Of a stretch of 64,000 bases of DNA, positions 18,241 through 25,382 are shown piece by piece. Source of the DNA: Chloroflexota bacterium (GTDB taxonomy: Bacteria; Chloroflexota; Anaerolineae; Anaerolineales; UBA11579); contig JABFGG010000007.1 in NCBI GenBank assembly GCA_013112575.1, forward strand, positions 1 to 64,000, in the 5' to 3' direction. Each line of letters begins with the position of its first letter. Within the stretch, counting starts at the first letter, position 1. Below the pieces are notes generated by a model. The model saw only the letters and a program-made list of their open reading frames with translations, was not told the DNA's origin and did no database searches. Made by a program: the position numbers and the translations under genes.

Positions 18241-19044
18241 CTAGCCACTACCCTGCACAGCCCGCGCTGCAATGCGATCCACAAGACCCGGTGCGATCAA
18301 CTTCAACCACTGGCCTAGCTTACCGCGCCTGGACATTAACAATTCACGTTTACGCTTCCTAATTGCATCTATGATCTGCCTGGCCGCCACTTCCACCGTC
18401 ATCATGCGGCCCTGGCGCAGTGGACGTGTACCGATCGGCTTGCCATCCGGTCCAAAGGCTTGCAAACGTGTATCCGTCTGCACGTAATCAGGATAGATCA
18501 TCGTCACACTCACCCCATGCTCGGCCACTTCGATTCGTAAGGTCTCGAAGAACCCGGCCATAGCAAACTTGCTGGCCGAATAGCCGCTGCGGAAAGGCAC
18601 CCCGGTTTTACCCGCCAGGCTCGAGACCGCCACAATCCGGCCCTGACTCTCCTTGAGGTGAGACAAAGCGTAATGTGTGCAGTACAGGCTCCCCAGGTAA
18701 TTCACTCGCATCACCGCCTCAAAAGGATCCAAAGACTGCATTTCTTCAAATTTCGCCCAGATTGTTATCCCGGCGTTGTTCACCAATACGTCAATTCCCC
18801 CAAACTCTTCTACAGTATGCTCAGCCAGACGTTTACACTGTGCCTCATCCGCCACATCGGTTACCACCACCAAAGCGCGCCCGCCTAGTGCTTCACATTC
18901 CTCGGCCAATTCCTCCAATTTATCTTCACGCCGCGCTGCAAGGGCCAGCCAGGCACCCTGCTTTGCCAGTTGCCGAGCCAATTCATGCCCGATCCCGCTG
19001 GATGCGCCGGTGATGATCACCACCTTGTCCTTAAATTCTGTCAT
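18241..19044 (-). CDS. Short-chain dehydrogenase/reductase
   Basis: 267 aa. N-terminal cofactor motif TGASSGIGHELARQL, structural NNAG (VLVNNAGI), catalytic Ser in AVSSLAGKTG and Tyr-Lys in YSASK are all present, so it is an active classical SDR. The end of strand 2 is AARREDKLEE; the Arg pair favours NADP(H). The last 30 residues are hydrophobic with a basic RRGKLGQWLK, which could associate with the membrane. Substrate not identifiable. AGGAAA lies upstream of the ATG. A TATAAT box lies near 19134 on the minus strand. Confidence 0.88.
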   Translation of the reverse strand: MTEFKDKVVIITGASSGIGHELARQLAKQGAWLALAARREDKLEELAEECEALGGRALVVVTDVADEAQCKRLAEHTVEEFGGIDVLVNNAGITIWAKFEEMQSLDPFEAVMRVNYLGSLYCTHYALSHLKESQGRIVAVSSLAGKTGVPFRSGYSASKFAMAGFFETLRIEVAEHGVSVTMIYPDYVQTDTRLQAFGPDGKPIGTRPLRQGRMMTVEVAARQIIDAIRKRKRELLMSRRGKLGQWLKLIAPGLVDRIAARAVQGSG

Positions 19045-19167
19045 TTGTGTTTCCTCTGTGCCTGCTAACAGCCCTGCAACCTTACCAAACCGTGAGGTTT
19101 TTTCAGACCATTACCACGTACAATGTATGCAATTATAAAATTTATTCTCCTTTCCTCCCTCTCCACT

Positions 19168-19202
19168 GCAACGCCGGTCACACCTCCTCGGACCGGCGTT
19201 GC
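19168..19202 (-). other. Strong 12-bp hairpin with SD-like loop
   Basis: GCAACGCCGGTC / GACCGGCGTTGC form a perfect 12-bp stem. The 11-nt loop reads GAGGAGG on the minus strand. It lies just after the SRPBCC gene stop (19207) but has no T-tract, so it may be a processing or transcript-stabilising structure or a weak terminator. No start codon follows the loop. Confidence 0.6.
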
Positions 19203-19206
19203 ACCT

Positions 19207-19611
19207 TTAATCCTGGCTTTCCTTAGAAAAATAGTCCTTCATAGGCTCAAAATAATGGTCATGCCAGCCTTGCTTATACATAGCTCCCTGCCCATCCGGG
19301 ATGTTGGTATGCATCAGAGTAACTTTGGTACGCTCCTCAACAGCTACCAGCTGCACTTCCAACCGTGAATCCTCAGACCCCTCCGGGAATTCAGTTGTGT
19401 GCCAGCTCTGCACAAAGTACTTGCCCGGCTCCAGTTCCAAGTTGACACCCCAGATATAACCATCCCAGGCAGTATATTTACCTCCAACTCCTGGTTCAGC
19501 AGAAGCCCCCGCTCCCGTCATAGCGGCATGTAGTTTGCCATCTAACCAGGCCTCATAGATCGATTCAGGGCTGGCCGGAATCTCTGCAGAAACTTCAATT
19601 GCTTCAGCCAT
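19207..19611 (-). CDS. SRPBCC / AHSA1-like domain protein
   Basis: 134 aa. The opening IEVSAEIPASPESIYEAWLDG, the middle GGKYTAWDGYIWG and the late VQLVAVEERTKVTLMHTNIPDG followed by QGWHDHYFEPMKDYF match the START-like AHSA1 fold. This fold makes a hydrophobic pocket and is used in lipid binding or as an Hsp90 co-factor-like domain; the ligand here is unknown. AAGGAG lies 7 nt before the ATG, immediately after a terminator, so the gene has its own transcript. Confidence 0.82.
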   Translation of the reverse strand: MAEAIEVSAEIPASPESIYEAWLDGKLHAAMTGAGASAEPGVGGKYTAWDGYIWGVNLELEPGKYFVQSWHTTEFPEGSEDSRLEVQLVAVEERTKVTLMHTNIPDGQGAMYKQGWHDHYFEPMKDYFSKESQD

Positions 19612-19625
19612 CTCTCACTCCTTAA

Positions 19626-19661
19626 ATAAAAAACGTGACTGCACGTTGCCGCACAGTCACG
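19626..19661 (-). terminator. Terminator after DhaL-like/LysM unit
   Basis: CGTGACTG / CAGTCACG stem (19634-19661) with a 12-nt loop, followed on the minus strand by TTTTTTATTT. A second small hairpin, AGGAC-TGTTT-GTCCT, lies at 19681-19695. Confidence 0.85.
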
Positions 19662-19698
19662 CATATTCGCAGTCATCAAAAAGGACTGTTTGTCCTGA

Positions 19699-20328
19699 TT
19701 ATTGGTTAGCCAGGCCACTCACAGCCTGCAATAGCGTATTCGCTACCAGGGCTGTAGATTGTGACCTATGATCGGTGGAACCCATGTTGCTGGTAGCCAC
19801 TACTGCGTCCACCATGGCTTCCATGTTCGTATCACCCGACTGCTTGGCAGACAGGAAAGCCAGTCCGGCATTCAAGAGGTCTCCGGCATCCAAGCCGTCG
19901 TCCGCTTGCTGCTGCGGTTGGCCACCGCCTAACAAGCTCCCCAGCAAGTTACCAACGGGGTCGCTGGCTGTGGCTTTGGGGGCAGGCTGTCCACCACCCA
20001 GAAGGGTTTGGACGAGTTGGATGGCGTTTCCAGATGTAACAGACTGGCCCTGAAAGTCCTGCGCAGCCTGGAACAGGCTTTGCGAATAGACTTGGGCCGA
20101 GCCGCTTTCGCGCTGCTTCAGAAGCTGGCTGGCATAAGCCAGTTGATCCGAAGGTGCTGCATCGCGCTTGGTTTCCATGGCTTCAGTGATCACACTGAAG
20201 ATCTCAACCATATTGTCGCCATGGTCGCCGTTGTGTGTATCTGCCTTGTTTAGCTGTTGTTTATTCTCTGTCAGTGTGCCGACCACCTGGCCGAACAGAC
20301 TGGCAAGATCAAGTTGCGGTTGGGACAT
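19699..20328 (-). CDS. DhaL-like (DAK2) domain protein with Gly-rich insert
   Basis: 209 aa. Near residue 29 the sequence KADTHNGDHGDNM resembles the DhaL nucleotide/metal loop (LDxxxGDGDHGxNM), but it is two residues shorter and lacks one of the usual Asp. The C-terminus has GDTNMEAMVDA and HRSQSTALVANT, which align with the second half of DhaL domains. Between them is a Gly/Gln/Pro-rich insert (about 108-145, with GGGQP repeated). DhaL binds ADP-Mg in dihydroxyacetone kinases; with a shortened loop, catalysis is doubtful. Its start is 9 nt after the LysM gene stop. The fold call is moderately sure; the role is unknown. Confidence 0.6.
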   Translation of the reverse strand: MSQPQLDLASLFGQVVGTLTENKQQLNKADTHNGDHGDNMVEIFSVITEAMETKRDAAPSDQLAYASQLLKQRESGSAQVYSQSLFQAAQDFQGQSVTSGNAIQLVQTLLGGGQPAPKATASDPVGNLLGSLLGGGQPQQQADDGLDAGDLLNAGLAFLSAKQSGDTNMEAMVDAVVATSNMGSTDHRSQSTALVANTLLQAVSGLANQ

Positions 20329-20337
20329 ATTTAGGAA

Positions 20338-20712
20338 TTAGTCCTTCTTCATATCTTCCGGAAGTTCCGGGATACGCAGTTCTATGCCAGGCACAACGTG
20401 GTTGGGGTTGTCACCGATGGTGGCCTTGTTGGCATCGTAGATCAGGCGCCAGTATGGTTCTGTGGCACTGCCATAGTATTTGAGAGACAAGTGGCTGAGG
20501 GTTTCGTCAGCTGTAAGCGTATGCGTGGCTTTGGTGTTGGCTTTTTCAGCCGCTTCTTTCACCTTGGCCTGCAATTCAGCCTTGCGAGCTTCTGCCTCTG
20601 CCTTTGCTTTAGCGTCTTCTACTCTCTCTTGATGCTCTTCTTTGCGTTTTTCCGCCTGGTTCTTTGCGACTTTGTCGCGTGCCGCTTTCAAGCGGTCTTC
20701 TTTGTCGGTCAT
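20338..20712 (-). CDS. Coiled-coil LysM protein without signal peptide
   Basis: 124 aa from the ATG at 20712 (AGGAGA upstream). Residues 1-65 are a highly charged Lys/Glu/Ala helix, likely a coiled coil. Residues 70-120 form one LysM domain: HTLTADETLSHLSLKYYGS, then YWRLIYDANKA and PGIELRIPEL. LysM usually binds peptidoglycan, but there is no export signal. The YWRLIYDAN form is also seen in cytoplasmic Kbp/YgaU-like and phage-baseplate LysM domains. Co-transcribed with the DhaL-like gene. Confidence 0.75.
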   Translation of the reverse strand: MTDKEDRLKAARDKVAKNQAEKRKEEHQERVEDAKAKAEAEARKAELQAKVKEAAEKANTKATHTLTADETLSHLSLKYYGSATEPYWRLIYDANKATIGDNPNHVVPGIELRIPELPEDMKKD

Positions 20713-20820
20713 TGGTATCTCCTTCTCACTGTATTGAATTGAGTTTGTGACCACGATATTATATCGTATAAAGACTTTTCCTCAGATTCACCAAAACATT
20801 TTGTAAGTAAAGCATAAGAA

Positions 20821-20852
20821 GAGCCTATCTGGAACAAGATAGGCTCATTTTT
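20821..20852. terminator. Terminator hairpin beyond the Asn/Gly-repeat gene
   Basis: GAGCCTATCT / AGATAGGCTC, 10-bp stem with a 6-nt loop (20821-20846). T-rich ends flank both sides (ATTTTT on plus; TTCTT on minus). It would end transcription from the minus-strand gene at 21029 after passing through the MITE. Confidence 0.65.
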
Positions 20853-20882
20853 GGGCAAATTTGGCTAAGGATCCATCAAATT

Positions 20883-21032
20883 CTAGTACTTTGTCAAAGC
20901 TAAAAATCCTATTTGGCATAATGCCATAGAAGAAGGTTTATAATCTTGCCTCCAATGCCTGCCTTCGACAAATATTAAAGTGTTCCGTCTCTTATCGTTG
21001 CAACTCGTCGAATCAGTTTGACGGAACACTAG
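20883..21032 (+). mobile_element. MITE-like element, copy 1 (150 bp)
   Basis: A 150-bp non-coding block bounded by CTAG at both ends, with a related copy in reverse orientation at 53493-53643. The ends are imperfect inverted repeats (CTAGTACTTTGTCAA versus CTAGTGTTCCGTCAA). The right half is itself an inverted repeat (AGTGTTCCGTC...GACGGAACACT). CTAG borders fit a YTAR-type target of IS5-like transposases, which is inference. Its right border supplies the stop codon of the gene at 21029. Confidence 0.75.
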
Positions 21033-22003
21033 TCATCCGGGCAATTTTTGTTGTTTCCGTTGCCATTACACCCATTATTCCCATTGCCGTTTCCGTTATT
21101 ATTGCCGTTACCGTTGCCATTTCCATTATTGTTGCCATTGCCGTTCCCATTTCCATTGTTATTACCGTTACCGTTGCCATTCCCATTATTATTACCATTC
21201 CCGTTCGCGTTGCCGTTATTCCCACCATTGCCATTCCCATTTTCGTTGCCGTTGCCAGCAAGACCAAGTTCCTGGCGAATATGGCCTACCCCCAGCTTGG
21301 AAGGCTTACCATAAATCTCAAAAAGCTCGCCAAGTCCGGTGCCGGATGTAAAAGCCTCGACCAATTCCTCAACAGGCACACCTGTTTCTTGCGAAATTGC
21401 ATACAGCTTGACCAGCACCCCAAAACCAATCCCATCGTCGTGATAATCGGCAATATCCTGCCCCACGTCAGAAATGTTGCCATCCTCATCTAAGTCCCAG
21501 TCTTGCAGTAATGCAGCCAAACCCTCACTCAGGCGAGCCGCCAGTTCAGGGTCATCTACGCTGATCGTGATCAACTCGCCGTCTGGCCCTAATGCAGTGA
21601 AAGTACCATCGCCATTGTCACCCGTCAGGTTGACCGGAACCGCACCTTCTGTGCCACATTCCGCCTGTGACCAGCTTCCGCTACCCTCATCATACAAGGC
21701 GCATACGGACATAGCCTCGATCCCATTCTGCAGATCTTCCAATGAGACATCACCAAAATAATCGCCTAAGAGATCAACAATAGGGTGCCCATAATCGGAG
21801 CGCAGCGTTACTGTACACAGGCCATCTTCTGTCGCTATCGTGATCTGGTTGGTTTCTTCGTTGGCAGCTACCACAATGCCGGTGACACTTTCGCCTGAAC
21901 AGGCCGAGATGTCTCCCTCTTGGGCAAAAGCCAGTTGCCCCGGAAGCATCAGTATCAAGGCAATCAGGGTGCCAATCATCAAATAGAACTTTTTGGTTTT
22001 CAT
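21029..22003 (-). CDS. Secreted protein with Asn/Gly-repeat C-terminus
   Basis: 324 aa from the ATG at 22003, which has GAGGAAAA just upstream; earlier in-frame starts add residues before the signal peptide. Residues 1-27 form a signal peptide ending AFAQ. The mature part (28-235) is acidic, with four Cys, a TGIVVAANEETNQITIATEDG beta segment and an EF-hand-like DWDLDEDGNISD. From about residue 240 to the end the protein is Asn/Gly repeats (GNGNNNGNGN), then CNGNGNNKNCPDD. The stop codon falls inside the MITE border. A similar tail is found on the sigma fusion upstream. Confidence 0.75.
   Translation of the reverse strand: MKTKKFYLMIGTLIALILMLPGQLAFAQEGDISACSGESVTGIVVAANEETNQITIATEDGLCTVTLRSDYGHPIVDLLGDYFGDVSLEDLQNGIEAMSVCALYDEGSGSWSQAECGTEGAVPVNLTGDNGDGTFTALGPDGELITISVDDPELAARLSEGLAALLQDWDLDEDGNISDVGQDIADYHDDGIGFGVLVKLYAISQETGVPVEELVEAFTSGTGLGELFEIYGKPSKLGVGHIRQELGLAGNGNENGNGNGGNNGNANGNGNNNGNGNGNGNNNGNGNGNGNNNGNGNGNGNNNGNGNGNNGCNGNGNNKNCPDD
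21050..21262 (-). repeat. Asn/Gly-coding tandem repeat DNA
   Basis: Short units of 6 to 18 bases (GGTAAC, GGCAAT, AATAAT types on the coding strand) repeat over about 210 bp inside the secreted protein gene. Codons vary, so the protein pattern is kept better than the DNA. Such tracts can change length by slippage in multiples of 3. Confidence 0.75.
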
Positions 22004-22189
22004 CGTTTTCCTCATTGATATAAGGATTAGGTTTAATTTGAAACCATTAAACCTATACATTAAATCTTGCGTTTTCAGTTTTTGTTACACTCTGACAACT
22101 ATCAGATAAGAAAGCAGTACTTTTGGGGGAAGGGCAATATTCTTTGTTGAACTTGATGGCTCCCCGCTCCCACAAGTGAACAAAGTTAG

Positions 22190-22209
22190 GGGCGAAGCAT
22201 GCTTCGCCC
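22190..22209. repeat. Palindromic repeat GGGCGAAGC...GCCC
   Basis: A perfect 20-bp palindrome GGGCGAAGCATGCTTCGCCC, preceded by TTAG on the plus strand so that the other strand reads GCCCCTAA. It lies between the sigma fusion and the secreted protein gene and belongs to the GCCCCTA palindrome family seen at 1141, 39204 and 43360. Confidence 0.65.
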
Positions 22210-22298
22210 GAGGAAGGACGCCACTCTCAATGAACCAGCGAATTTAGTCTTGGATAACCAGCTTGGGTTATTTCTTTGCAACAACTGAAGCCAGGCAT

Positions 22299-23747
22299 TT
22301 AGGGTTTCCCACCACCATTTCCGTTGCCATTTCCATTACCATTGTTATTACCGCTACCATTGCCATTATTCCCCCCATTGTTGCCACTATTCCCGTTACC
22401 GTTGCCATTAATGTTCTCATTACCATTGTTACCATTGCTGTTTCCATTACCAGCACCATTTCCGCTGCCATTATTTCCGCCACTGTTCCCGTTGCCGTTC
22501 CCATTATTATCCCCGCTGTTACCATTACCTTGACCCGGGTTACCTTCTTCATTATTACCATTACCCTGACCAGGATTAGTTGGTCCTTCGGCTTCCATGT
22601 ACTTCCACATGGAGGGATTCTGTGGCTGGTTACCTAGTTTATCTTGCTCTTTGGAAGGGCCTTGGCGATTGTCGTCCTCGGGCTTGCCCGGGTCAGGATC
22701 CGCATTGGGGATTATTGGCTCATCTTGAAGGCTTTGTACGGCATCTCGGCCTTCGAGAGTTACGTTCAAAGCTTGCTCGATAGCGGCACTGGCTGCTTCT
22801 GGAGCCGTTTCCAGAACCCGGTTTAAGCTATCCACATACGCTAACAATACGCCATCAACTACCTCTGTTAGGCTATCCATCTCTGCGGAATCGCCACCCG
22901 TTTCATTTGCAACTATCACGAATGCATCCAAATGGGATTCCAAATTGTCCGCAGCCACTGCAATATCCGTATAACGACCTTGCAAGATCAAATCATCGAT
23001 TTCAGCTAGCCTGTTCTCAGCAAACTGCACCCGCAGTTCAGCATCGCCAATTGGGCTTAGACTCATCCCCAATCGAATATCCTCGACGGTTAGTTTTACA
23101 CTATATAAGTTATCGCCCGGCAGGCTGGCCTTTGCTGCTCTTGTCACACCGGTAGTTCCCAAGGCAAGTCCCAGGATCAAGGCAACAAGGATTACCTTAC
23201 GCAATGCCTTGAGGGCCCGGTGTTGCAGCACACGGATCGCGCCTGGGCTGCGTCCCATGATCTGTGCAACTTCCGCTTGTGGCAAATCACGCAGATAACG
23301 CAAGACTATGACATCACGGTATTCTTTCTTTAACTTGCCTATCCCCTCAAATAACTCGTGACGTTTTCTCTTTTTAGATTCAATGCGAACGGGATCTACT
23401 GCTCCATTGGCATCTGGTTCAAAATGCAGTTCCTCAATAGAAACGCTTTTTGGCGCCCGCTCGTTTTTGGAATAATGATCGGCTAAGGTGTTGCGCGTAA
23501 TACGAAATAAAAATGGGGCGAAAGTTAATCCCCGCTCCTGGTAATTGGGTAAGGCGCGCCAGGCCCGCAGGAAAACTTCCTCGGTCAGGTCCTCCGCGTC
23601 CAATTGATTGCCGGTTCGCGCGAAAAGGAACTGAAAGATTCTGCGTGCATAGCGCTCGAAGATCTCCCCAAAAGCTTCAGCATCGCTATTCTGAGCGCGG
23701 CGAATTAGAACTGCATCGCTTACAGGATTAGAATCAGTCAATTCCAC
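22299..23747 (-). CDS. ECF sigma factor fused to membrane helix, DUF5667 and Asn/Gly tail
   Basis: 482 aa from a GTG start. Residues 10-80 are sigma region 2 (FGEIFERYARRIFQFL, then DAEDLTEEVFLRAW), residues 125-185 sigma region 4 (YRDVIVLRYLRDLPQAEVAQIMG). One hydrophobic helix follows at once (VILVALILGLALGTTG, about 189-205). Residues 206-330 match DUF5667 (KASLPGDNLYSVKLTVEDIRL). Residues 385-482 are Gly/Asn repeats. So one chain holds a transcription factor inside and a domain outside. Usually DUF5667 sits on a separate anti-sigma-like protein. The secreted gene downstream is a candidate target, which is inference. Confidence 0.85.
   Translation of the reverse strand: MELTDSNPVSDAVLIRRAQNSDAEAFGEIFERYARRIFQFLFARTGNQLDAEDLTEEVFLRAWRALPNYQERGLTFAPFLFRITRNTLADHYSKNERAPKSVSIEELHFEPDANGAVDPVRIESKKRKRHELFEGIGKLKKEYRDVIVLRYLRDLPQAEVAQIMGRSPGAIRVLQHRALKALRKVILVALILGLALGTTGVTRAAKASLPGDNLYSVKLTVEDIRLGMSLSPIGDAELRVQFAENRLAEIDDLILQGRYTDIAVAADNLESHLDAFVIVANETGGDSAEMDSLTEVVDGVLLAYVDSLNRVLETAPEAASAAIEQALNVTLEGRDAVQSLQDEPIIPNADPDPGKPEDDNRQGPSKEQDKLGNQPQNPSMWKYMEAEGPTNPGQGNGNNEEGNPGQGNGNSGDNNGNGNGNSGGNNGSGNGAGNGNSNGNNGNENINGNGNGNSGNNGGNNGNGSGNNNGNGNGNGNGGGKP
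22305..22560 (-). repeat. Asn/Gly-coding tandem repeat DNA in sigma fusion
   Basis: Repetitive GGTAAT/GGCAAC/AACAGC-type codons over about 250 bp encode the Gly/Asn/Ser tail. The composition resembles the tract at 21050 but includes Ser and Pro-Gly-Gln units, so the two are similar rather than identical. Confidence 0.7.
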
Positions 23748-23981
23748 AAATCAATTCTAACCGAACCCTTCCACAATCGAAAACAGTATCACAGTACTTT
23801 GATACTATTTTCACTTTACAATCCTGCAATCTCTTCCAAATATCAGCAGACTCCACACTTCAGCGAAGCCATAACAATGTATTAGCTGCATAAAAAGGTA
23901 CAACCTGGGCACGTTCAAACAATTTCTTTCCGCCACTGAATTGCACCAATAAATACACTTATATATACTAGTGCATAAGCA

Positions 23982-24018
23982 GGGACAAATGTCACGGATG
24001 TTGTAGGACATTTGTCCC
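23982..24018. promoter_or_regulatory. 12-bp inverted repeat upstream of octaheme cytochrome
   Basis: GGGACAAATGTC / GACATTTGTCCC with a 13-nt spacer, about 80 bp before the cytochrome start and 235 bp from the sigma start. The rest of 23748-24096 is AT-rich with no further gene. The repeat could be an operator or an RNA hairpin; there is no T-tract of terminator quality. Confidence 0.55.
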
Positions 24019-24096
24019 TAACCTATATTAATCTGCACATTTACACTTACCTTGTCCAAATTAGGAGATTATTTTTATTACCGTGAGGAGAAGTCT

Positions 24097-25380
24097 ATGA
24101 CAGAAGAAAGCAGAACTAATATTTTGCAAAACAGCCGCCTGCTTGTTCTGGGGCTTGTGGCTGTCATCATCATCCTGGGACTCGCCCTGGTGGTCATGGC
24201 TATTGGCGGTGGTGCCACCCCGCAGGCCGATGAGCCAGTCAACGCCCTGGCCAACAGCAACGATGAATGTGTAGTTTGCCACGAGCGCAACACACCCGGC
24301 ATCGTCCAACAGTACGGGCATAGCACCATGGCTGCCGCAGACGTATCCTGCTCCGACTGCCACGAAGTCGACGCGGACTATCCTGGCGCCATCGAGCATG
24401 AAGGCACCCACGTCCTCAACACCCCCACCACAGCCATGTGCCAGACTTGTCACGAAACCGAGGTTGCCCAATACAACCAGAGTCGTCACGGCCTGCCCGC
24501 TTACGTGGCTTATGCCGGTGCAACCGAGTTGTCTGACGAGTTGCTCGCCCAGTACGAGAACATCCCCGAGGGCAGCTTCAATCCAGACCGCTCACGCAAC
24601 GCCATCCACGCTCTGGAAGGCCCGGACGTAACGCGCTTCACCTGTGAAGGCTGCCATGATATTGGTAAACCTGCTGCAGATGGCTCCGTAGGCGAATGCC
24701 AGCAATGCCACTTGCGCCACGAGTTCAGCCTGGAACAGGCCCGCAGACCCGAAACCTGTAATGCCTGCCACATCGGCCCCGACCATCCCCAATACGAGAT
24801 TTACGTTTCATCACCCCACGGTATCGCTTACACCACCGGTAGCGATGACTGGAATTGGGATGCCGATCCCGGCACTCTGACCGTCGAGGACTTCCCTGCG
24901 CCAACTTGTGCCGTTTGCCACATCAGTGGCTTTGGCGGTACGGGCACAACGCATGATGTGGGAGATCGCCTGACCTGGTACCTTTTCGCTCCCGTCAGTG
25001 AACGCCGCCCCGCCTGGCAAGACAATAAAGGTCGCATGGTAAGTGTCTGCACTGAATGCCACAACCCTAACTTCATTGCTGATTTTTATGATGACGGCGA
25101 CAAGCTGGTCGCTGCTATCAACGATTGGGTGCTGGAAAGCCGCGAGATCATCAAGCCGGCTCAAGACGCTGGTCTCTTGACCGATGCTCCCTTCGACCAA
25201 CCCATCGACTTCACCTTCTTTGACCTCTGGCATCATTGGGGCCGCACGGCCAAGTTCGGCGCCTGGATGCAAAGCCCAGACTACAGCCAATGGCATGGCG
25301 CTTATGAAGTGCTGCGCGAGTTGGCCGTCCTGCAACACGAAGTCGATATTCTGCTTGAAGAAGCAGAAGCGACAGAGTAA
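24097..25380 (+). CDS. Membrane-anchored octaheme cytochrome c, HAO-like
   Basis: 427 aa from the ATG at 24097 (GAGGAG upstream). One N-terminal helix (about 12-35) anchors it. Eight CxxCH heme sites start at about residues 58, 85, 115, 183, 201, 221, 271 and 318. Count and spacing fit the hydroxylamine-oxidoreductase-like multiheme family. These enzymes move electrons to or from nitrogen compounds on the outer face of the membrane; the substrate here cannot be told. The next gene starts 3 nt after the stop and encodes an integral membrane protein, a likely electron partner or anchor. Confidence 0.85.
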   Translation: MTEESRTNILQNSRLLVLGLVAVIIILGLALVVMAIGGGATPQADEPVNALANSNDECVVCHERNTPGIVQQYGHSTMAAADVSCSDCHEVDADYPGAIEHEGTHVLNTPTTAMCQTCHETEVAQYNQSRHGLPAYVAYAGATELSDELLAQYENIPEGSFNPDRSRNAIHALEGPDVTRFTCEGCHDIGKPAADGSVGECQQCHLRHEFSLEQARRPETCNACHIGPDHPQYEIYVSSPHGIAYTTGSDDWNWDADPGTLTVEDFPAPTCAVCHISGFGGTGTTHDVGDRLTWYLFAPVSERRPAWQDNKGRMVSVCTECHNPNFIADFYDDGDKLVAAINDWVLESREIIKPAQDAGLLTDAPFDQPIDFTFFDLWHHWGRTAKFGAWMQSPDYSQWHGAYEVLRELAVLQHEVDILLEEAEATE

Positions 25381-25382
25381 AC

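Noticed and set aside
21050..22560. Short regularly repeated sequence that looks CRISPR-like
   Set aside because: Units are 6 to 18 bases, without spacers of fixed length, and all encode Asn/Gly tails in frame. No cas gene is near.
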